Assembly: GCF_000471905.2 (NCBI RefSeq)
Contig: NW_006499481.1
Coordinates: 525,034 to 589,033 of the forward strand
Direction of reading: 5' to 3'
Length of the DNA stretch: 64,000 bases
Source: Amborella trichopoda
Lineage: Eukaryota; Streptophyta; Magnoliopsida; Amborellales; Amborellaceae
Shown: in pieces, positions 1-12,400 of the stretch
Numbering within the stretch: the first letter of the stretch is position 1
Layout of the letters: each line of letters starts with the position of its first letter
Notes under the pieces: generated by a model
What the model was told of the DNA's origin: nothing
Databases searched by the model: none
What the model saw: only the letters and a program-made list of their open reading frames with translations
Translations under genes and position numbers: made by a program

Positions 1-33
<33 letters not shown>
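1..33. repeat. (CT)n microsatellite
   Basis: An almost pure CT dinucleotide run at the window edge. It lies upstream of the exon at 384-611 and is probably intronic to that gene. Confidence 0.9.
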
Positions 34-35
<2 letters not shown>

Positions 36-57
36 ATTGGCTGCTACCATGGGTAAT

Positions 58-221
58 AAAAATTTGTTTCTTATGCTCACCGGTAAATGTGCAGTGTTGA
101 GGAAATAATCAATTATCATTTAGAGATATCATCATAGATAAAAATGTGTGTCTTATGCTCACTGGTAAATGCGCACTGGGTTGAGGAAATAATCAATTAT
201 CATTTAGAGATATCATCATGG
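58..221. repeat. 82-bp tandem duplication
   Basis: Two head-to-tail copies of about 82 bp (58-139 and 140-221). Both contain the stretch CTTATGCTCACYGGTAAATG and end in a shared run through GAGATATCATCAT. They differ by a few substitutions and small indels. The pair lies in the presumed last intron of the upstream gene. Confidence 0.85.
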
Positions 222-383
222 TTTTATGCGGAAGTTGAATCACATAGCAATATACATTACAATGAATAATGTATCATTTGTTTGTTTGGAAGTGCTGAAC
301 TCTACAGCTACGTAACTTGTCCATTATAAATGATATTGATGACGACTTTGTCATGTGAGGCATAATTCATTGTTTAATTGTAG

Positions 384-611
384 GCGACAGACGAGGCTGC
401 TCTTGTGTTGATCATCCTGACGATGGTGTTTATGTTGGTGCCCCTGAATTCTATCATTATGCTGGTATTTCTTGAGGTTTATACAAGAGAAATGCCTCGG
501 AGGAAGGCAAGCAGTGAGAAGCTGATCCGAAGATTGAAGGAATGGTGGGTTAGAATACCTGCTGCTCCTGTTCAGCTTATTAAGCCTGAGGACGACAAGA
601 AAAAGGAGTAA
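384..611 (+). CDS. Last coding exon of a membrane protein, C2-domain (NTMC2T6 / At1g53590-like) C-terminus candidate
   Basis: The exon follows a TTGTAG acceptor and reads in phase 0 for 75 codons to TAA at 609-611. Its first residues are ATDEAALVLI. Next comes one hydrophobic segment of about 25 residues that could cross a membrane, then a basic tail with a REMPRRK patch and the stretch KEWWVRIPAAPVQL, ending in a charged DDKKKE. From memory, this layout resembles the C-terminus of plant C2-domain/SMP tethering-type proteins of the At1g53590 group. No C2 domain lies inside the window, so the family call is tentative. The remaining exons must lie to the left. The exon itself is well supported by the acceptor, the open frame and the protein-like composition. 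Confidence 0.55.
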   Translation, partial: ATDEAALVLIILTMVFMLVPLNSIIMLVFLEVYTREMPRRKASSEKLIRRLKEWWVRIPAAPVQLIKPEDDKKKE

Positions 612-1803
612 CAAACTCTTGGACAACATCCTTCACCAGTGATCCTACAAATCTCTCTCTCTCACCTTTTGTGTATGCATATCTTATTTTTTACCATCAT
701 TGCTTCTTGTATATCATTGAGTTATTGCAGCGAGTATTAGGTTATCAGATTTTGGCAGTTATATCAGAATTCTAAATCCTTCCCAGAAAGCAGCTCAACT
801 GAGATCTCTGAGTTTTTAAATACAGAGCGCACGCGGACTTCTCATAAATGGTAACCAAAAAGTAGCAGAAGCCCCATGCTGCATATACCTGAATTTGTAT
901 ATATTTTTCATGCGAGTGATAAAAGTTGTGTTTTTCAAAATTTTGTTTTGATAATTTTAACTAATAGTTTATAATAATATTTTATAGAAAAAAGATGGCA
1001 GGGTGCACTATTTATTTCCGAATTTTCTGGAATTTAAGATTTATCATTTAATGAGAGAAAATTCGTGGTTCTCCTTCCATTATCCTCACAAGTGTTGAGA
1101 AAAACAGGATTATGAGGAAGAAAAAGAACTGAGATTAAAAAAGAAGAAGGAATGCAGTGGAGCTATTTTAGCAGGGTTTATTTTTTGTTTTTTGAAAACC
1201 ATTTCTTCATTAAAGGACTCCCAAAATTTTGAAAATAAGCTTTTTGTAGTCAAAATTAGTTATATTTAGTTGCCTTATTGTAGATACTGAGACAAATAGA
1301 TATTTCTAACTATGATACATAAATGATAGTCAATGCTCATCTTTTATTCGAACTGTGGGTGAAAAAGATAATGTTTTTTCACATCCGCGCCTTTGTTATT
1401 TTTGCCTCTTCAAATAACCATATGCGTTTGGGGGATAGGAAATAGTAAAATGCTAAGATTCTAAATTAAAAAAAAATTACTGTTACTCAAGGAGAGACTT
1501 TCTTAAAATGATCTAGCCTCTGTCTCTCTCTCTACCACCTAGATCTCTAGGTTAGCAAAGATTATATGCTCCCGGGAGCATATCTTATATGTTCTAATAG
1601 TTTCTAAATCAAGAGTGTTTTTAGGACCTCTAATTTTGAGCGTTTCGAAGGCTACTTGTGGATATAAGCCTCAAGAACCTCAAAAAAGGAAAAGAAACTC
1701 TCATTTTAGATGCACTTCAAAAATATGGTTTATTAGTGGAGACCATCCAACTTTTGAATGGACAAATTAATTGAGCTAAATGGCACAATTAGGTTATATT
1801 ATT

Positions 1804-2040
1804 AAGGGATCATATACAAAGAGATCATTTATCTTTTGTATATGAAGATCACAATCATTCTTGTCGTTTAAATTTTAAATAAGTGTTTGTAAGAGTATTA
1901 TTGAATAGACACAAAGTTTCAAAACAAAATTCACGAACTTCGTGACTCATCGCAAGCCATCCAATTTGTCATCTAATGAGTGTGAATGATTGTAACTTCT
2001 ATATACAAAAGATAAATAGTTTCTTTGTAGACGACCCTTA
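1804..2040. mobile_element. MITE, family B, complete copy
   Basis: About 237 bp with long terminal inverted repeats. The left end reads GGGATCATATACAAAGAGAT and continues into CATTTATCTTTTGTATATGA. The right end is its imperfect reverse complement, ending CTTTGTAGACGACCC. The middle contains the family signature of rules such as CACGAACTTCGTGACTCAT. It has no coding capacity. The same family recurs at 12018, 17945, 28070, 28418, 30660 and 55090. Confidence 0.7.
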
Positions 2041-2354
2041 TTATTAAATGTAGTAATGTACTATGTATACTAAATTTCAGTTCCAAAACAAGGATTTTAT
2101 CTAATCAAGATCAAGCTACTTGAGTTAAGTCAAAGAATATAAATGCCCTTGCTTGTTCTATATGTGCTTCAAACTCATAACAAGACATTTCAAAGTAAAA
2201 TAAGTTATAAGATCAAAGTCTTTTTTTTTTTTCTTTTTCTTTTAAGTAGATTAGTCCCCTAAAAAGGGCTAGGGGCAGCTTGGAATCATTGAGATCTCAC
2301 TAAAATGTTCGTCACCACTACCACGAGAGCCCTTTGAGTTATTTGAGTTGTTTG

Positions 2355-2466
2355 GGAGCAGGTTCAGTGGCAAGTGGTCAGGGTAGTGGGTGCCATTTCA
2401 TTACATCTTGAGTTTCATTTCTAAATCACAATAGGGGATTCTTTTTAACTACCAAAAAAAAAAAAA
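2355..2466 (+). mobile_element. SINE-like element with poly(A) tail
   Basis: A stretch with GTTCAGTGGCAAGTGGTCAG, which resembles a tRNA-type internal pol III A box. It is followed by about 80 bp and a run of 14 A's. A clear target-site duplication was not identified, so the family call is tentative. Confidence 0.4.
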
Positions 2467-2867
2467 ACAACACATAAGCACATGGCCAAGGGGGTTAAAT
2501 TATTAAATTGCCCTTGTTCCAATTCTGAATTGAAAACAAGGGCATCTTGGCATTCTTTAACAACTACTGGGGAAGTACTTCAATGACTTTCTTTCTTTAG
2601 AATAACCACCATACTGAAAAATTTGTTGTTGTGAATGATTGCCCTTTTCTTTTAAGTGGTTTGGCAAACCATTTTCCTTTATGAGAATTGTTTCATGAGG
2701 GTCGACTACAGTGGTCCAGAAAATGTAAAGGAAGTAGGTGTTCCATTTAAAAACAATGGAAATTAACAGTCCAAATGTTTTTTTACATGAATTATTGTCT
2801 CTAGTTTTTTAATTTTTTAATTTTTTTCATATTCATGTTCTCTATGTTAGATATTACATGTTCTTAA

Positions 2868-3010
2868 AAATTAAATCTTAAAATCCATCTTACAAATAGA
2901 TTTATTAAGTTTTAAAGGACCCGGTTTTTATGCGGTCAAGCCTGCATATGTAAAAAATGCGGGCCTCGTAATAAATCTATATTTTAGATGGATTTTATGA
3001 CTTAATTTTG
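2868..3010. repeat. Large imperfect inverted repeat
   Basis: The arm TTAAATCTTAAAATCCATCT (plus about 17 further bases) is matched by the reverse-complement arm around 2968-3006, ending TTAGATGGATTTTATGACTT. The loop is about 58 bp. It is probably a small non-autonomous DNA element, because similar single arms appear near 55255-55290 and 55375-55415. Confidence 0.6.
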
Positions 3011-3121
3011 AAGGACAAGTAACATGAAGATCATGAATAAAAAGAAAAAAACTAAAAATAATAAATATAGTAAAAAGACATTTGGACCCTTAAGTTTTCA
3101 TGATTTTTAGATGAAACACCC

Positions 3122-3230
3122 ACTTATATCCATCTTTACACTTTCTGGATCACATGAAATGCGGTCCAGCGCCCACACTTATATCCATCTTTACACTTTC
3201 TGGATCACATGAAATGCGGTCCAGCGCCCA
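3122..3230. repeat. 55-bp perfect tandem duplication
   Basis: The unit beginning ACTTATATCCATCTTTACAC and ending TCCAGCGCCC is present twice in a row with no visible difference. It lies about 240 bp upstream of the UPF0426 start codon, so it may be in the promoter region. Confidence 0.9.
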
Positions 3231-3471
3231 TGAAACAATTTTCCTCCCTTAAAAGGCTGACCTGCTGGGGAAGTACTGGAGTGAAATATGCTTTTCAAGT
3301 AACCACCATTTCGAAAGATTGGTTGTGGTGAATGATTGCCTTTGCCCTTTCCTTTTTAAGTGGTTTTGTAATTTGAACATGTTTAGCCAAATGGAAACAA
3401 GGGAACCAATCATCAAATACGAATGACACAAGGGTGTCGTGGTACACAGGAGCTGCAGCCAAACTGCTCCC

Positions 3472-6400
3472 ATGGCTCTTCTTCCCACTAATCCCATGGC
3501 GATGGTCAGCTCCTTTTTCTCTCTCTCTCTCACTCATATTCTCTATTCCAATGAACCCTTTTTCATATAAAAGTTTTTTGAAAATGTGACTTTTTCTTTC
3601 TCTTGAAGGCAAAGCAGAGTCCCATGGCTTCCTTCTCCTTAAAGCGCCTGAGGAGGCCAGAGTCAAGGGTCCTAAGAGTTAAAGCTTTCCTCAATCCTCT
3701 TGAAGATCCTGTAGTCAAGGAAGCTCTCAAGGTACATAAAGCTTCTTCCTTGAAGAGTTCTCTAGGGCTTTTTTTTAGAAAATCTGCCTTTGTTTAGTTT
3801 CCCTATCTCTGGAGCTCCTCAATCCTTGACTAGTCAGGGGCATATTTTATGTATGATGCTTTATTGGGTTTTTTTTTTTTGTAGATGTTGAAGCTGGTTT
3901 TTCTCTGAGAAAAATGCCAGTGTGCTATTTAGAAACTTCTCTCTCTTTTTTATTTTATTTTATTAATTACATCTACACAGAAATATTTGAAAAAAAAAAA
4001 CGTATACACAGATGCATGCATTTTTTCATTTTCTTGAATGCTTCCATCTAAGAAAAGCTTAGATGGATTCCATTTGGCGCCTTCATTTGATGCGTGGAGA
4101 GAGAGAGAGAGTGAGAGTTATAGAGAAAGAGGGAGAGAGATTTTAGGGAAGTGGGAGTGAGACGGTAGAGAGAGATTTTAGAAAAGAGGGAGTAAGAGGA
4201 ATAGAAAAAAGAGTGGGAAGATGCTGTTCAAATTTGGGATTTGGGTAATCCGTACGTGCTTATAGCTAGCTTTACACGGTTGTATTTCAACACCAGTCTG
4301 TTTTCAAGATTTTCATTTGTTTATAGATCTATGTGATTTGAACAATCTTTTGATTCTAGAATTTTATAATTAGAGATGAAGATGGATTCTCAGGTCATCC
4401 TAATAACTTTTGACACCAAAATATAAAATTTGGAGGTGCACCTTATTTTGATTGTTGAAGTTTGCAACCTTATGCGAACCACACCCTTATTTATGCATAT
4501 ATATGCAACTTGGCTAAATCTTTTTTTCAAATTGATTTGCTTTTTTGTGACCTATTATTATTATTTGTGGGTTGGGTTCCCCCTCTATTGACTTTTTTCG
4601 GGCTACACGAATCCTGATTTGCTCTATCACTTGCTATACCCTCAATGAGGTCATAAGTCTCCATATTTTTTCTCACTACTTCCAACTATATCCTTTTGGG
4701 CCTTCCCATTACCCGTTTTGAGTCTTTCACTTGAACCAACTCGCACATGTTTGAGTCTTTCACATTAACCAACTCGCACCTTCTAACAGGTGTTAAACTG
4801 GGTCTGCATTTCATATGACCAACCCAACCCAATTAAGTCTATTTTCTCTTATCTTATTGCATATTGGAGCCAAATACTTATATTCTAGATGTATATGGAG
4901 ACACATACAAAGGTTTTCTATTGAATTAAGCATTCTAGATATCTGGAAGATAGAAAACTGTTGCAGGATAAACTATTCAAGTAGCATAAGTTTTTGGAGA
5001 TCGTATAGAATCAATCTCTCATCATCTGAGCCTTATCCCAATTGCTTGAAGTCGGCTAATGATATTGCTTCAAGATTCATGATAGGGATATGGCAAAAGT
5101 TTTTCGCTGGCTGCCAACCAAATACAACCCTCTTCTCTTTTGAGCTTGGGACAGGCAATGACCGAGTTATACTGCATTGTTCATAAACCCAGAAAGGTTT
5201 GTTTTTTTGGGTAAATATAAACCCAGAAAGTTTCTTGTAGGAAAAAATAAATTATACAATAAATAATTCAGCAAAAAATTGAAAGAAATAGTTTTGTCAG
5301 AAGTTTTTTTCATGCAGACAAGCTAAAAATTTACCTAAAATGGGGAAGGTGCACCTTAGATTATCCTCAACAAACAGTCACAACTTTTGGTGTTCTTGCA
5401 ACACTAACTTTACCTAAATATATTTACCATTTGCCGATTCGACTTACAATCACACGGGCAATAGTAAAAATTAGCCAATTTGGCAAGTGCAGCCAGAGTC
5501 AACATAACCATAACCCAATTTAGTCATGGCATGCCGAAGTTGTGAACTAGAAGGGTAATGTCCTTTCACCTGCTAGACTAACCCAAAGGCCCATCCCACA
5601 TTTATGTGATGTTCGTTTTGCCTACCGGACCCCCTTTCAACTGCGCACTTATCAAACAAAGAAGATGACTATAGGAATAGGAACGAATTCGCTTTCCGTG
5701 GCCAATTAACCGTCTCGTCCCATACCTTCTGCATGTCTTGTGTGTGTGTGGAATCAGGTCTTTTTCGGTTCCTCGCTGACTCTTCATCTACTTTTCTTGT
5801 TTAAATTAAGAAATCCCCAAAAATGAACACAAATAAATAAAGAAACATGCCAACTTGCCTAACCATCTAAATCATTTTCCGATTCAACTATATTACAGAG
5901 GATAAATTGAAACTACAAAAGCAACTGGTAAACATACCATGATGATGATAGAATCAATCTAATAGCTTGAAAAAAAAATAGTACTTGCAGGCCTTGCATC
6001 AACATGGCACCTGTTTTGAACGAGGCAAGAAAAAAAAAGTATCTCAATGACTTGTATCTAAATGAAAAATCTTCTCTCGTTCTCTTGTTTCTTTTATTTT
6101 GAGAGGGAGATGCACACTATCAGTTTTGTGGGTGATTCATGGAATACAAGTAAATGAAGGTAATGGGAGAAGCAATGAAGCTCATCACTCCAATTTCCAT
6201 AAGGAGATGGAAAGAGAAAGTGTACTGTAAAAAGAAGTGTTTTATTACCATGTGAAGCATAATCGCTGTATTATATAAACTAGTGCAACATAAAGAAAAG
6301 GTAGACACATAAAGAAAAATTGCTTGCACACATAGGCTCTGGGTTCTTCTGTGTTTTCACTAAAACCAGGTTTGCTATTTTCTGCAAGAATTTCATTAGC

Positions 6401-6723
6401 ATTTTGACATCTATTTGAGAAATTGGAGCTATTTCTATTATTTATGGGTTCTTAGATATTGATAGGCCTTCCACACGTATATATTTACTTGACATATTTT
6501 TGTGTTGGCCTTCAACAATGGTTTGTATTGTTTTTACTTTTAGGAGCCTGTTGCCTTTTTTGGTGGTATGTTTGCTGGAATTTTGAGGCTAGATTTGAAT
6601 GAAGATCCCCTAAAAGAATGGCTCACTAGAACTGTTGAGGCTTCTGGAATCATGAAGGAAGATACTGAAACTGAAAAAACAGAGTCCGAAGAAGCTGTAC
6701 CTCAGCAGATTGAGATTGAATGA
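3472..6723 (+). CDS. UPF0426-type chloroplast protein (At1g28150-like), three exons
   Basis: Exons are 3472-3504, 3609-3731 and 6544-6723, all joined in phase 0. The introns begin GTCAGC and GTACAT and both end in AG. The product is 111 residues. The N-terminus (MALLPTNPMAM, then Ser/Arg/Lys-rich residues to about position 40) has the composition of a plastid transit peptide. The conserved core follows: FLNPLEDPVVKEALK, then EPVAFFGGMFAGILRLDLNE, DPLKEWLTRTVEASG, and an acidic tail ending PQQIEIE. This matches my recollection of the UPF0426 family, whose biochemical function is not known to me. Exon junctions fall between the core motifs. Intron 2 is 2.8 kb and hosts a MITE half (4295-4495) and the 3' tail of an RTE LINE (4555-4830). 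The first ATG was taken because the splice donor follows it in frame; an internal ATG in exon 2 is also possible. Confidence 0.85.
4084..4220. repeat. GA-rich simple-sequence tract
   Basis: Imperfect (GA)n-rich stretch with repeated GAGAGAGATTTTAG-type segments inside intron 2 of the UPF0426 gene. Confidence 0.7.
4295..4495. mobile_element. MITE, family A, partial copy
   Basis: The right half of the family A element. It contains TTCAAGATTTTCATTTGTTT, then GGAGGTGCACCTTATTTTGA, and the terminal TTGCAACCTTATGCGAACC. The left terminus is missing. It lies in intron 2 of the UPF0426 gene. Confidence 0.6.
4555..4830 (-). mobile_element. RTE-clade LINE, 3'-end fragment
   Basis: This reads as the reverse complement of the RTE 3' terminal region. 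It shares GCTATACCCTCAATGAGGTC, a TTGGGCCTTCCCATTACCC-like segment and AACCAACTCGCACCTTCTAA with the tails at 26430 and 61980. It is heavily 5'-truncated, with only the 3' untranslated end left. Confidence 0.7.
5080..5170. repeat. Dispersed repeat copy 1
   Basis: ATGGCAAAAGTTTTTCGCTG followed by GCTGCCAACCAAATACAACC and a GCTTGGGACAGG segment. A second copy lies at about 23588-23665 in the same orientation. The family was not identified. Confidence 0.55.
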
Positions 6724-6948
6724 ATGCAAAATATTTGATTTGTTTAGTTTAATTTTTTTTTTCCCAGTATTTTCCATCTCCCAATACCCTTCCCACACTG
6801 GGTATTTGTGTTCTGGTTCTCACTGTTGTTAAAGTATTGGAAACTATTTATTAGATTTCTTCCACTTCCATTGGCTTTCAATTTTAAGTGCAAATGATCA
6901 CTGAAACATCAAGTGCTTAAATATGCATGTTTCAATATTGGGCTTGGA

Positions 6949-7326
6949 TTGTATAAGCTGTCAACCTTAAACTATCAAAGTAAGGGGCACCTCTAAATGT
7001 GGCTAAAGGACGTAGATCTGGTGCCAAAAACCCTTATGATAGTCTTAAAATCTATTTTTGACCCCTAATTATGAAATTTAGAGCTCAAAATATGGTGTAG
7101 ATCAAACAAATCTATCCGCACTTAATTTTTTTAAAATTGACGGTCTAAGTAACATGTTACAATATGCACTATTTTTAGGACTTGAAATCTTTTTTTTTCC
7201 CATATCTATACATCTCGAAGTTGAGATGTTCAATTATAGAGCTTTTCGACGACAAAACAATCTTTTGGGTGGATTTTTGAGGTGCGCCTTACTTCTATAG
7301 TATAAGGTTGACACCTTGTATAAACT
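6949..7326. mobile_element. MITE, family A, complete copy
   Basis: About 378 bp. The left end is TTGTATAAGCTGTCAACCTT followed by AAAGTAAGGGGCACCTCTAA. The right end is GAGGTGCGCCTTACTTCTAT followed by AGGTTGACACCTTGTATAAA, an imperfect inverted copy. The element lies just beyond the 3' end of the UPF0426 gene. Confidence 0.75.
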
Positions 7327-7969
7327 GTTTCCATTAATATATGTCTATTTTATCTTATCAGAAGATATCTATCGATTTAGTTTATGTTGGCTGTTGTACG
7401 TTAGATCAGCCCAAATTAGTTTTCTTTTTGGAGATTGAAGAAATACTTTGAACAATGAAATATTTAGTCAGCCTTGGTTTCATCTACATTGTTTCCCTTC
7501 AATTGCTAATTGAAACGATAATTGGCTTGTTTGAACCTTAACAGCTTATTTCATATACAAGAAAATTGTGATTTGCATCTAAGTCCTAAGAATTAAACAG
7601 TCCTTGGATGTCCTTTGCTTGGGGCCAATGCATGCATATTCAGAAATCAGATTGGTCATTGAAATGTGCTGTAGATTCTGAGATTGAAGGTATGGATCCA
7701 AAACCAATTTGATGTTGCTTTAATAGCAGTCTTCAGATCAAAATTTGGTTCCACCTCTATTATAATTTTGGATTAGAATTAGTGATGGTTTTATGATTTG
7801 TAATTCATGCAGGTCACCAGTTGGTGCAAAAGTTGAACTCTGAGCATGTTTGGTTTCAAACTGAGTTTTACTCCTTAGCAGTTAGGGAAACAGATAGTAC
7901 CATATACACATGCTAGGCGTGGTATATTTTCCCGTGGGCAAATCTATCTACGGAGAGACAAAGAGATTA

Positions 7970-8110
7970 GTGGGCAATTCCTTGTTGCAAAACCTATTTC
8001 CATTCAAGAAAAACCAGAGATCAGTGGGCAATATCTTGTTGCAAGACCTATTTCGATTCAAGAAAAACCAGAGAGAAAGAGAGAGTAGTGGGCAATCCTG
8101 CCAATTTAAG
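7970..8110. repeat. Tandem repeat, about 2.5 units
   Basis: GTGGGCAATTCCTTGTTGCA... recurs at 7970, 8024 and 8088 with about 54-64 bp spacing. Each of the first two units ends in AAGAAAAACCAGAGA. The third unit is truncated and followed by a GA-rich run. It is open in one frame but reads as repeat translation, not a gene. Confidence 0.75.
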
Positions 8111-8654
8111 AAGGAAGAGAGAGAGAGAGAGAGAGAGTTGTGGCAATTCTTCCTTGTAAAGCATCTTATCATAGGTAAAACCGTCAAGCTCACAAAAGAC
8201 TAGCCATGAGAGGAGTGATTATTTATACATCCATAATCAGAAGAAGATAATTTTACATATAGTTTTGATTTTTCTACAAATTGGATTACCTTGGATGTCT
8301 GGGCATCAAAACTTTCAAGCTAAATGTACGAACAGAGAGACATTGCCCCATTTATACTCAAGTCACATTCGGCATGGTCTAAGAAATATGTGAAGCGCAT
8401 GCAAGGAAAAGATATGACCTATAAAATATACAAAATTATTATAATGAGCCATCAAAAAAAGATATTACCATTGCAGATCTTAGTATTACAGAGCTTGTAC
8501 CCCTAGCAAACAATACCAAAACCAGTGATTAAATTGCTGCTTTTGCTGCTTCTTTTAGCATTACATCAAACGATTGTGTGGAATTTTATGTTGTTGATGT
8601 AGGCATCAATCTGGCTCTTGAACTCAATGTTTTCCTCTCTAAATTGAAAGTGAT

Positions 8655-8948
8655 TTGTCAATGCATATAAATGTTATTTAAGGGCGTTGCAGGACTCCAA
8701 GGGCACTTCACACAATAGCAGCCAATTGTCATCACAAACTTTCAGACCATAGGTGGAGCATTTTTCACATCTACCGCAAGGCCAAAATAGTAGTAAATAC
8801 ACTTGCCAAGACGGGGATAGCTCTCTCTGCCGCTATAGTTTTCCCTATGATAGGATTGTAGCATTATGATTTGCCTCTTTTCTATTTTTATTTAATGAAA
8901 AACGGATAGGGGCTTTCTCCCCTATTGATTTACCCAAAAAAAAAAAAG
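8655..8948 (+). mobile_element. L1-type LINE 3' remnant (RNase H end plus poly(A))
   Basis: One frame gives IFHIYRKAKIVVNTLAKTG, which matches the C-terminal end of the RNase H domain carried by plant L1 LINEs (typical pattern H.YREAN..AD.LAK.G). About 100 bp of untranslated sequence and a run of 12 A's follow. Frameshifts and stops upstream show it is dead. Confidence 0.6.
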
Positions 8949-9419
8949 TCAATGATTAAAAAATTGGAGGTTTGACACTCGCCCGAGTAGACTTAACTCG
9001 ATAGAGAGGTGACTCCTAAGGCAGAACCTTAGGACTCTCACTGAACCTTCTTTTATCAAAGAAATGCCTAGTTTCTCTGTTAAGAACTTGGGACTTGGCC
9101 AAGATCAGATACAAGGCCATTGGACCCTGGCGAGTCCCAGCTTGAGCACGTGCCTAGACATCTTGGACACACAAAATCATGATTGAGTTTCAAGTTATTC
9201 AGTGTTCATATGAAAGATTCTCATGTATGATTCATCACCAAGAATGAGACTATACAATAAGGTACACACCCTGAGTAAGTTGTTTGCTGCTGTTTGCTTC
9301 ATTGCAGCTTCTGAGAGAGTGAAAGAGAAAGAGGGAAAGACACGGACACGCAGAAAATGTAATGGCCTATCAGACAATAAAAGAATGAAAAAAAATAAAG
9401 AAAACAAGATTTTCCATTT

Positions 9420-12400
9420 CTACATTAGCACAAAGTCGTCGTCGTCATTTTCATTTTGGGATGGTCGATACTGCTGGACAATCAATATAGAACCTGTCAC
9501 CCAGAAATCAGAGGATGCAAGTAAGTCGCCAATGGGTCCGAGCTCCGAACATTCCTCCCAGTCTGTCATCCCGGCGGTGATTGAAGAGAGTCCCCATCGT
9601 CCACGCCCCACAATTACAAGCGTGTACATGCCCTCCAGAGACCGCAGAATATTCACCGTCTCCGAGGCATTGCTCACCACCTTCTCCATGTACGACACCC
9701 GCCTTGTCTCGACATACCTTTCATGGAAAATTATCGATAATTAACAATTATCAAGAAATACTTTTCTACTAATTTCATTTAAAAAAAAGATGAGAGTCAT
9801 CTTCTATACTATATAGTATATATTGGAATGGAATGGATGCTATGTTGATTGATAGAGACCGTTAACTTTTTGTACCAGGGGAACCAGGCCGTTATGTTTG
9901 GTGCGCATAGGTCATAAACACCCCAAACAATCGCATGTAAAATCGAATGATATTATTAGTATTTTATTTTATTTGGTTTGTTTGAACCATGATAACTATT
10001 AATTTCATTAGATAAAGAAGCAAAGCTCCATTAGAGTCTGAGAAAATTTTGCATGAATTTTGAGTGTGATCAATTATACGCTTTTGTTTGCCTAATTTCA
10101 AATAGGATGGCTAGAGATGACTGATACTTGTGGTGCCTTAAAATACTATGCAGTATATTTTCTCAAAGTCAAAACACATTGTAAAAGGAAAACAACGAAA
10201 GAACATAGAAGTCGAGGTGTTTTTTTTTTTTTTGGACACGGTTTTTATGAGTATAGAAATAAGTCCCCTCTTAAAAATCTATTTTTGCCATGGATTTTTT
10301 GACCCAATTTTTGAGGACATATAATCGTTGACATGGATATCAAAATAAATAAACAAATTTTAAAAATTAAAAATAAAAACTTATATGAAGAAAACATTTG
10401 TCCTGTTAGCTTCAGCCGTTTTCAGATAGACCACCGATTTGCACCATCTTTAAGATGGATGCAAATGTAGAAATATGCCCTCACGTAAAATTGATTTTTT
10501 TTTTTTCTCTCTTTTTTTTTAAAAAAAATAATTAGGAGGATCGAGTACATTTTAGGCACGCACCTGTGATGAAAATCATCGATGAAAGCCTCATCCAGTT
10601 GCCTTTCCCTGTCCTGCTCGGAGATGGTGGCGAGTATCTTCATGTCGCTGTGCTCGCCTTGGACGTCGATCACCGATTGGCCACTGTCCTTTGCAGGATA
10701 GAAGCGTACCATTGTGAAGCTGATGCTGGGGTGTTCCACCATCCTGCACCCGAACGCCAGGGCCTCCCTGTCGTCGGGCCCCCCAAAGAATAGCATCGCC
10801 ACATGGACCGACACATGAGAACCGGTTATTCGGGCAGTTCCCCCGAGCCCTCGGTCCACCAGCACCCCCACCGAGCACCGGGCATGGCGCAACACCTTCT
10901 GGTTGCATGTCCTGAACCCGGGGTTGCCAGCATCCATCTTGCCGTCCACTCTCTGTGATTTATGGAATGGAAGCACGACAATGGAGATGCGAGCTTCCCG
11001 CGCTGCGCTGCAGATGTCCTCGTTCATGTTGGAGAAGGAGGACACTGCTGACATTTTGCGCACGATGATGCCACTCTCGACCGAGTACGTGTCAAGAGCA
11101 GTGCCTATAATCTCTGCTGCCTCCTTTGAAGGGTCCTGAGCCTGGGTCGACAAGGACGTGCCGGGGGCCTCCAAGGGGAACGTAGCGGAGTCAGTCTGGT
11201 AGAGGAGGGCAGCCACGGTGCGGTCCGTGAGCTCCACCAAGTGCATGCAGAAGACCACAATGGGCGACTTTTGAGGTCCGCGAGACGCCTCAATGAGGTT
11301 GAGGGTCGCCGGGACTTGGTGCGTCCCATAGACGCAGGCGAGCAACCGGAGCTCTTGCTCCGGCCTCTCCCACTCGAGGCCCATATGCACATAGTTTTGG
11401 GCACGACGGATGCGCCCCACGATAAGCGCCACTGGCGGGCATGAGATGAAGGTAGTGGCCAAGATCGCCATCATCACTGCTGAGTTTTCACCCGTGGTAA
11501 CCACCTGCCAAAAAGAAAAAAAACAATGAGGTGGGAAAAAGCAAAAAAAAATAAGGAAACGATAATCGGCCATGGCCTTTGTGCTTAAGGAGATTAATCT
11601 TTCGTGTGTGAGACATTTCAAAGGTGATGTTACTTCTACTGCTATAGGACCAGCCTGCAAGTAACCTCTAGAATGGACCGTGTGGATATCAATTTACCCA
11701 ATCGGGGAAAGTGCAAAATGACACCATTTACTTTTTTATACAATGCAACGTGTTGACATTAGTTTTGAGCATTGGATGTGAAATTAGTTATGAGCATTGG
11801 ATGTGAAATTGAGCAGCTGTAATTATTCTATTTATCTAGCTTAAATTTTTTTAAAAAAAAATTTTGAACTTTGTGATACGTCCAAGTTATTAAATTTCAC
11901 ATCAAATGGTTGTAAAGAATTGTGACTACCTTGTATCAAAAGTAAATGATCTCATTGTATACAATCCGTTAACAATTTTTTATATGAAATTCTTTCGTAT
12001 GTACTCAATATTTTTTGGGATTGTCGAGACCATTTATTTTTGTACATAGAGGTCACACTCATTCCCAATGGCGTAAGATGAGCCACGAAGTTTGAGATTT
12101 TTTTTTTTTTGAAACTTTATATCACACTATTACAACCACTTATTTTGACATCGAAGGGACGAGAATAATTGCAACCTCCATGTACAAAAAAATAAATAGT
12201 CTCCTTGTAGGCAATCCCATAATTTTTGTAAAAAAATTTATATACAAACACAAAATAAGATGTGGTGTCAGGGGTTGGTCCATTTTTTAGATCACTTTAT
12301 GATTGTCCTAAATTTTTAGGTTTTTTTATTTTATTGTCATTTTATCCTTTACTTGAAGCTCATTTGTCAAAAAAACACTTAAAAGTGTTGGATAGTTCAA

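Larger units (their letters stand above)
612..3471. other. Intergenic region without a gene
   Basis: AT-rich DNA between the upstream gene's stop and the UPF0426 start codon. It holds a MITE (1804-2040), a SINE-like sequence (about 2355-2466), an inverted repeat (about 2868-3010) and a perfect 55-bp tandem repeat (3122-3230). No convincing coding frame was seen on either strand. Confidence 0.7.
6724..9419. other. Intergenic region without a gene
   Basis: Between the UPF0426 stop and the CHX stop codon (convergent genes). Contents: one full family A MITE (6949-7326), a short tandem repeat (7970-8110) and an L1-type RNase H 3' remnant ending in poly(A) (8655-8948). No intact reading frame was recognised. 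Confidence 0.65.

Noticed and set aside
7910..8203. 97-codon open frame
   Set aside because: It is the translation of a tandem repeat plus a GA run, with repeated KKNQR blocks.
10591..11404. Open frames on both strands within the third CHX exon
   Set aside because: They are shadows of the GC-rich antiporter exon. Only the frame joined by the splice sites gives the family motifs.
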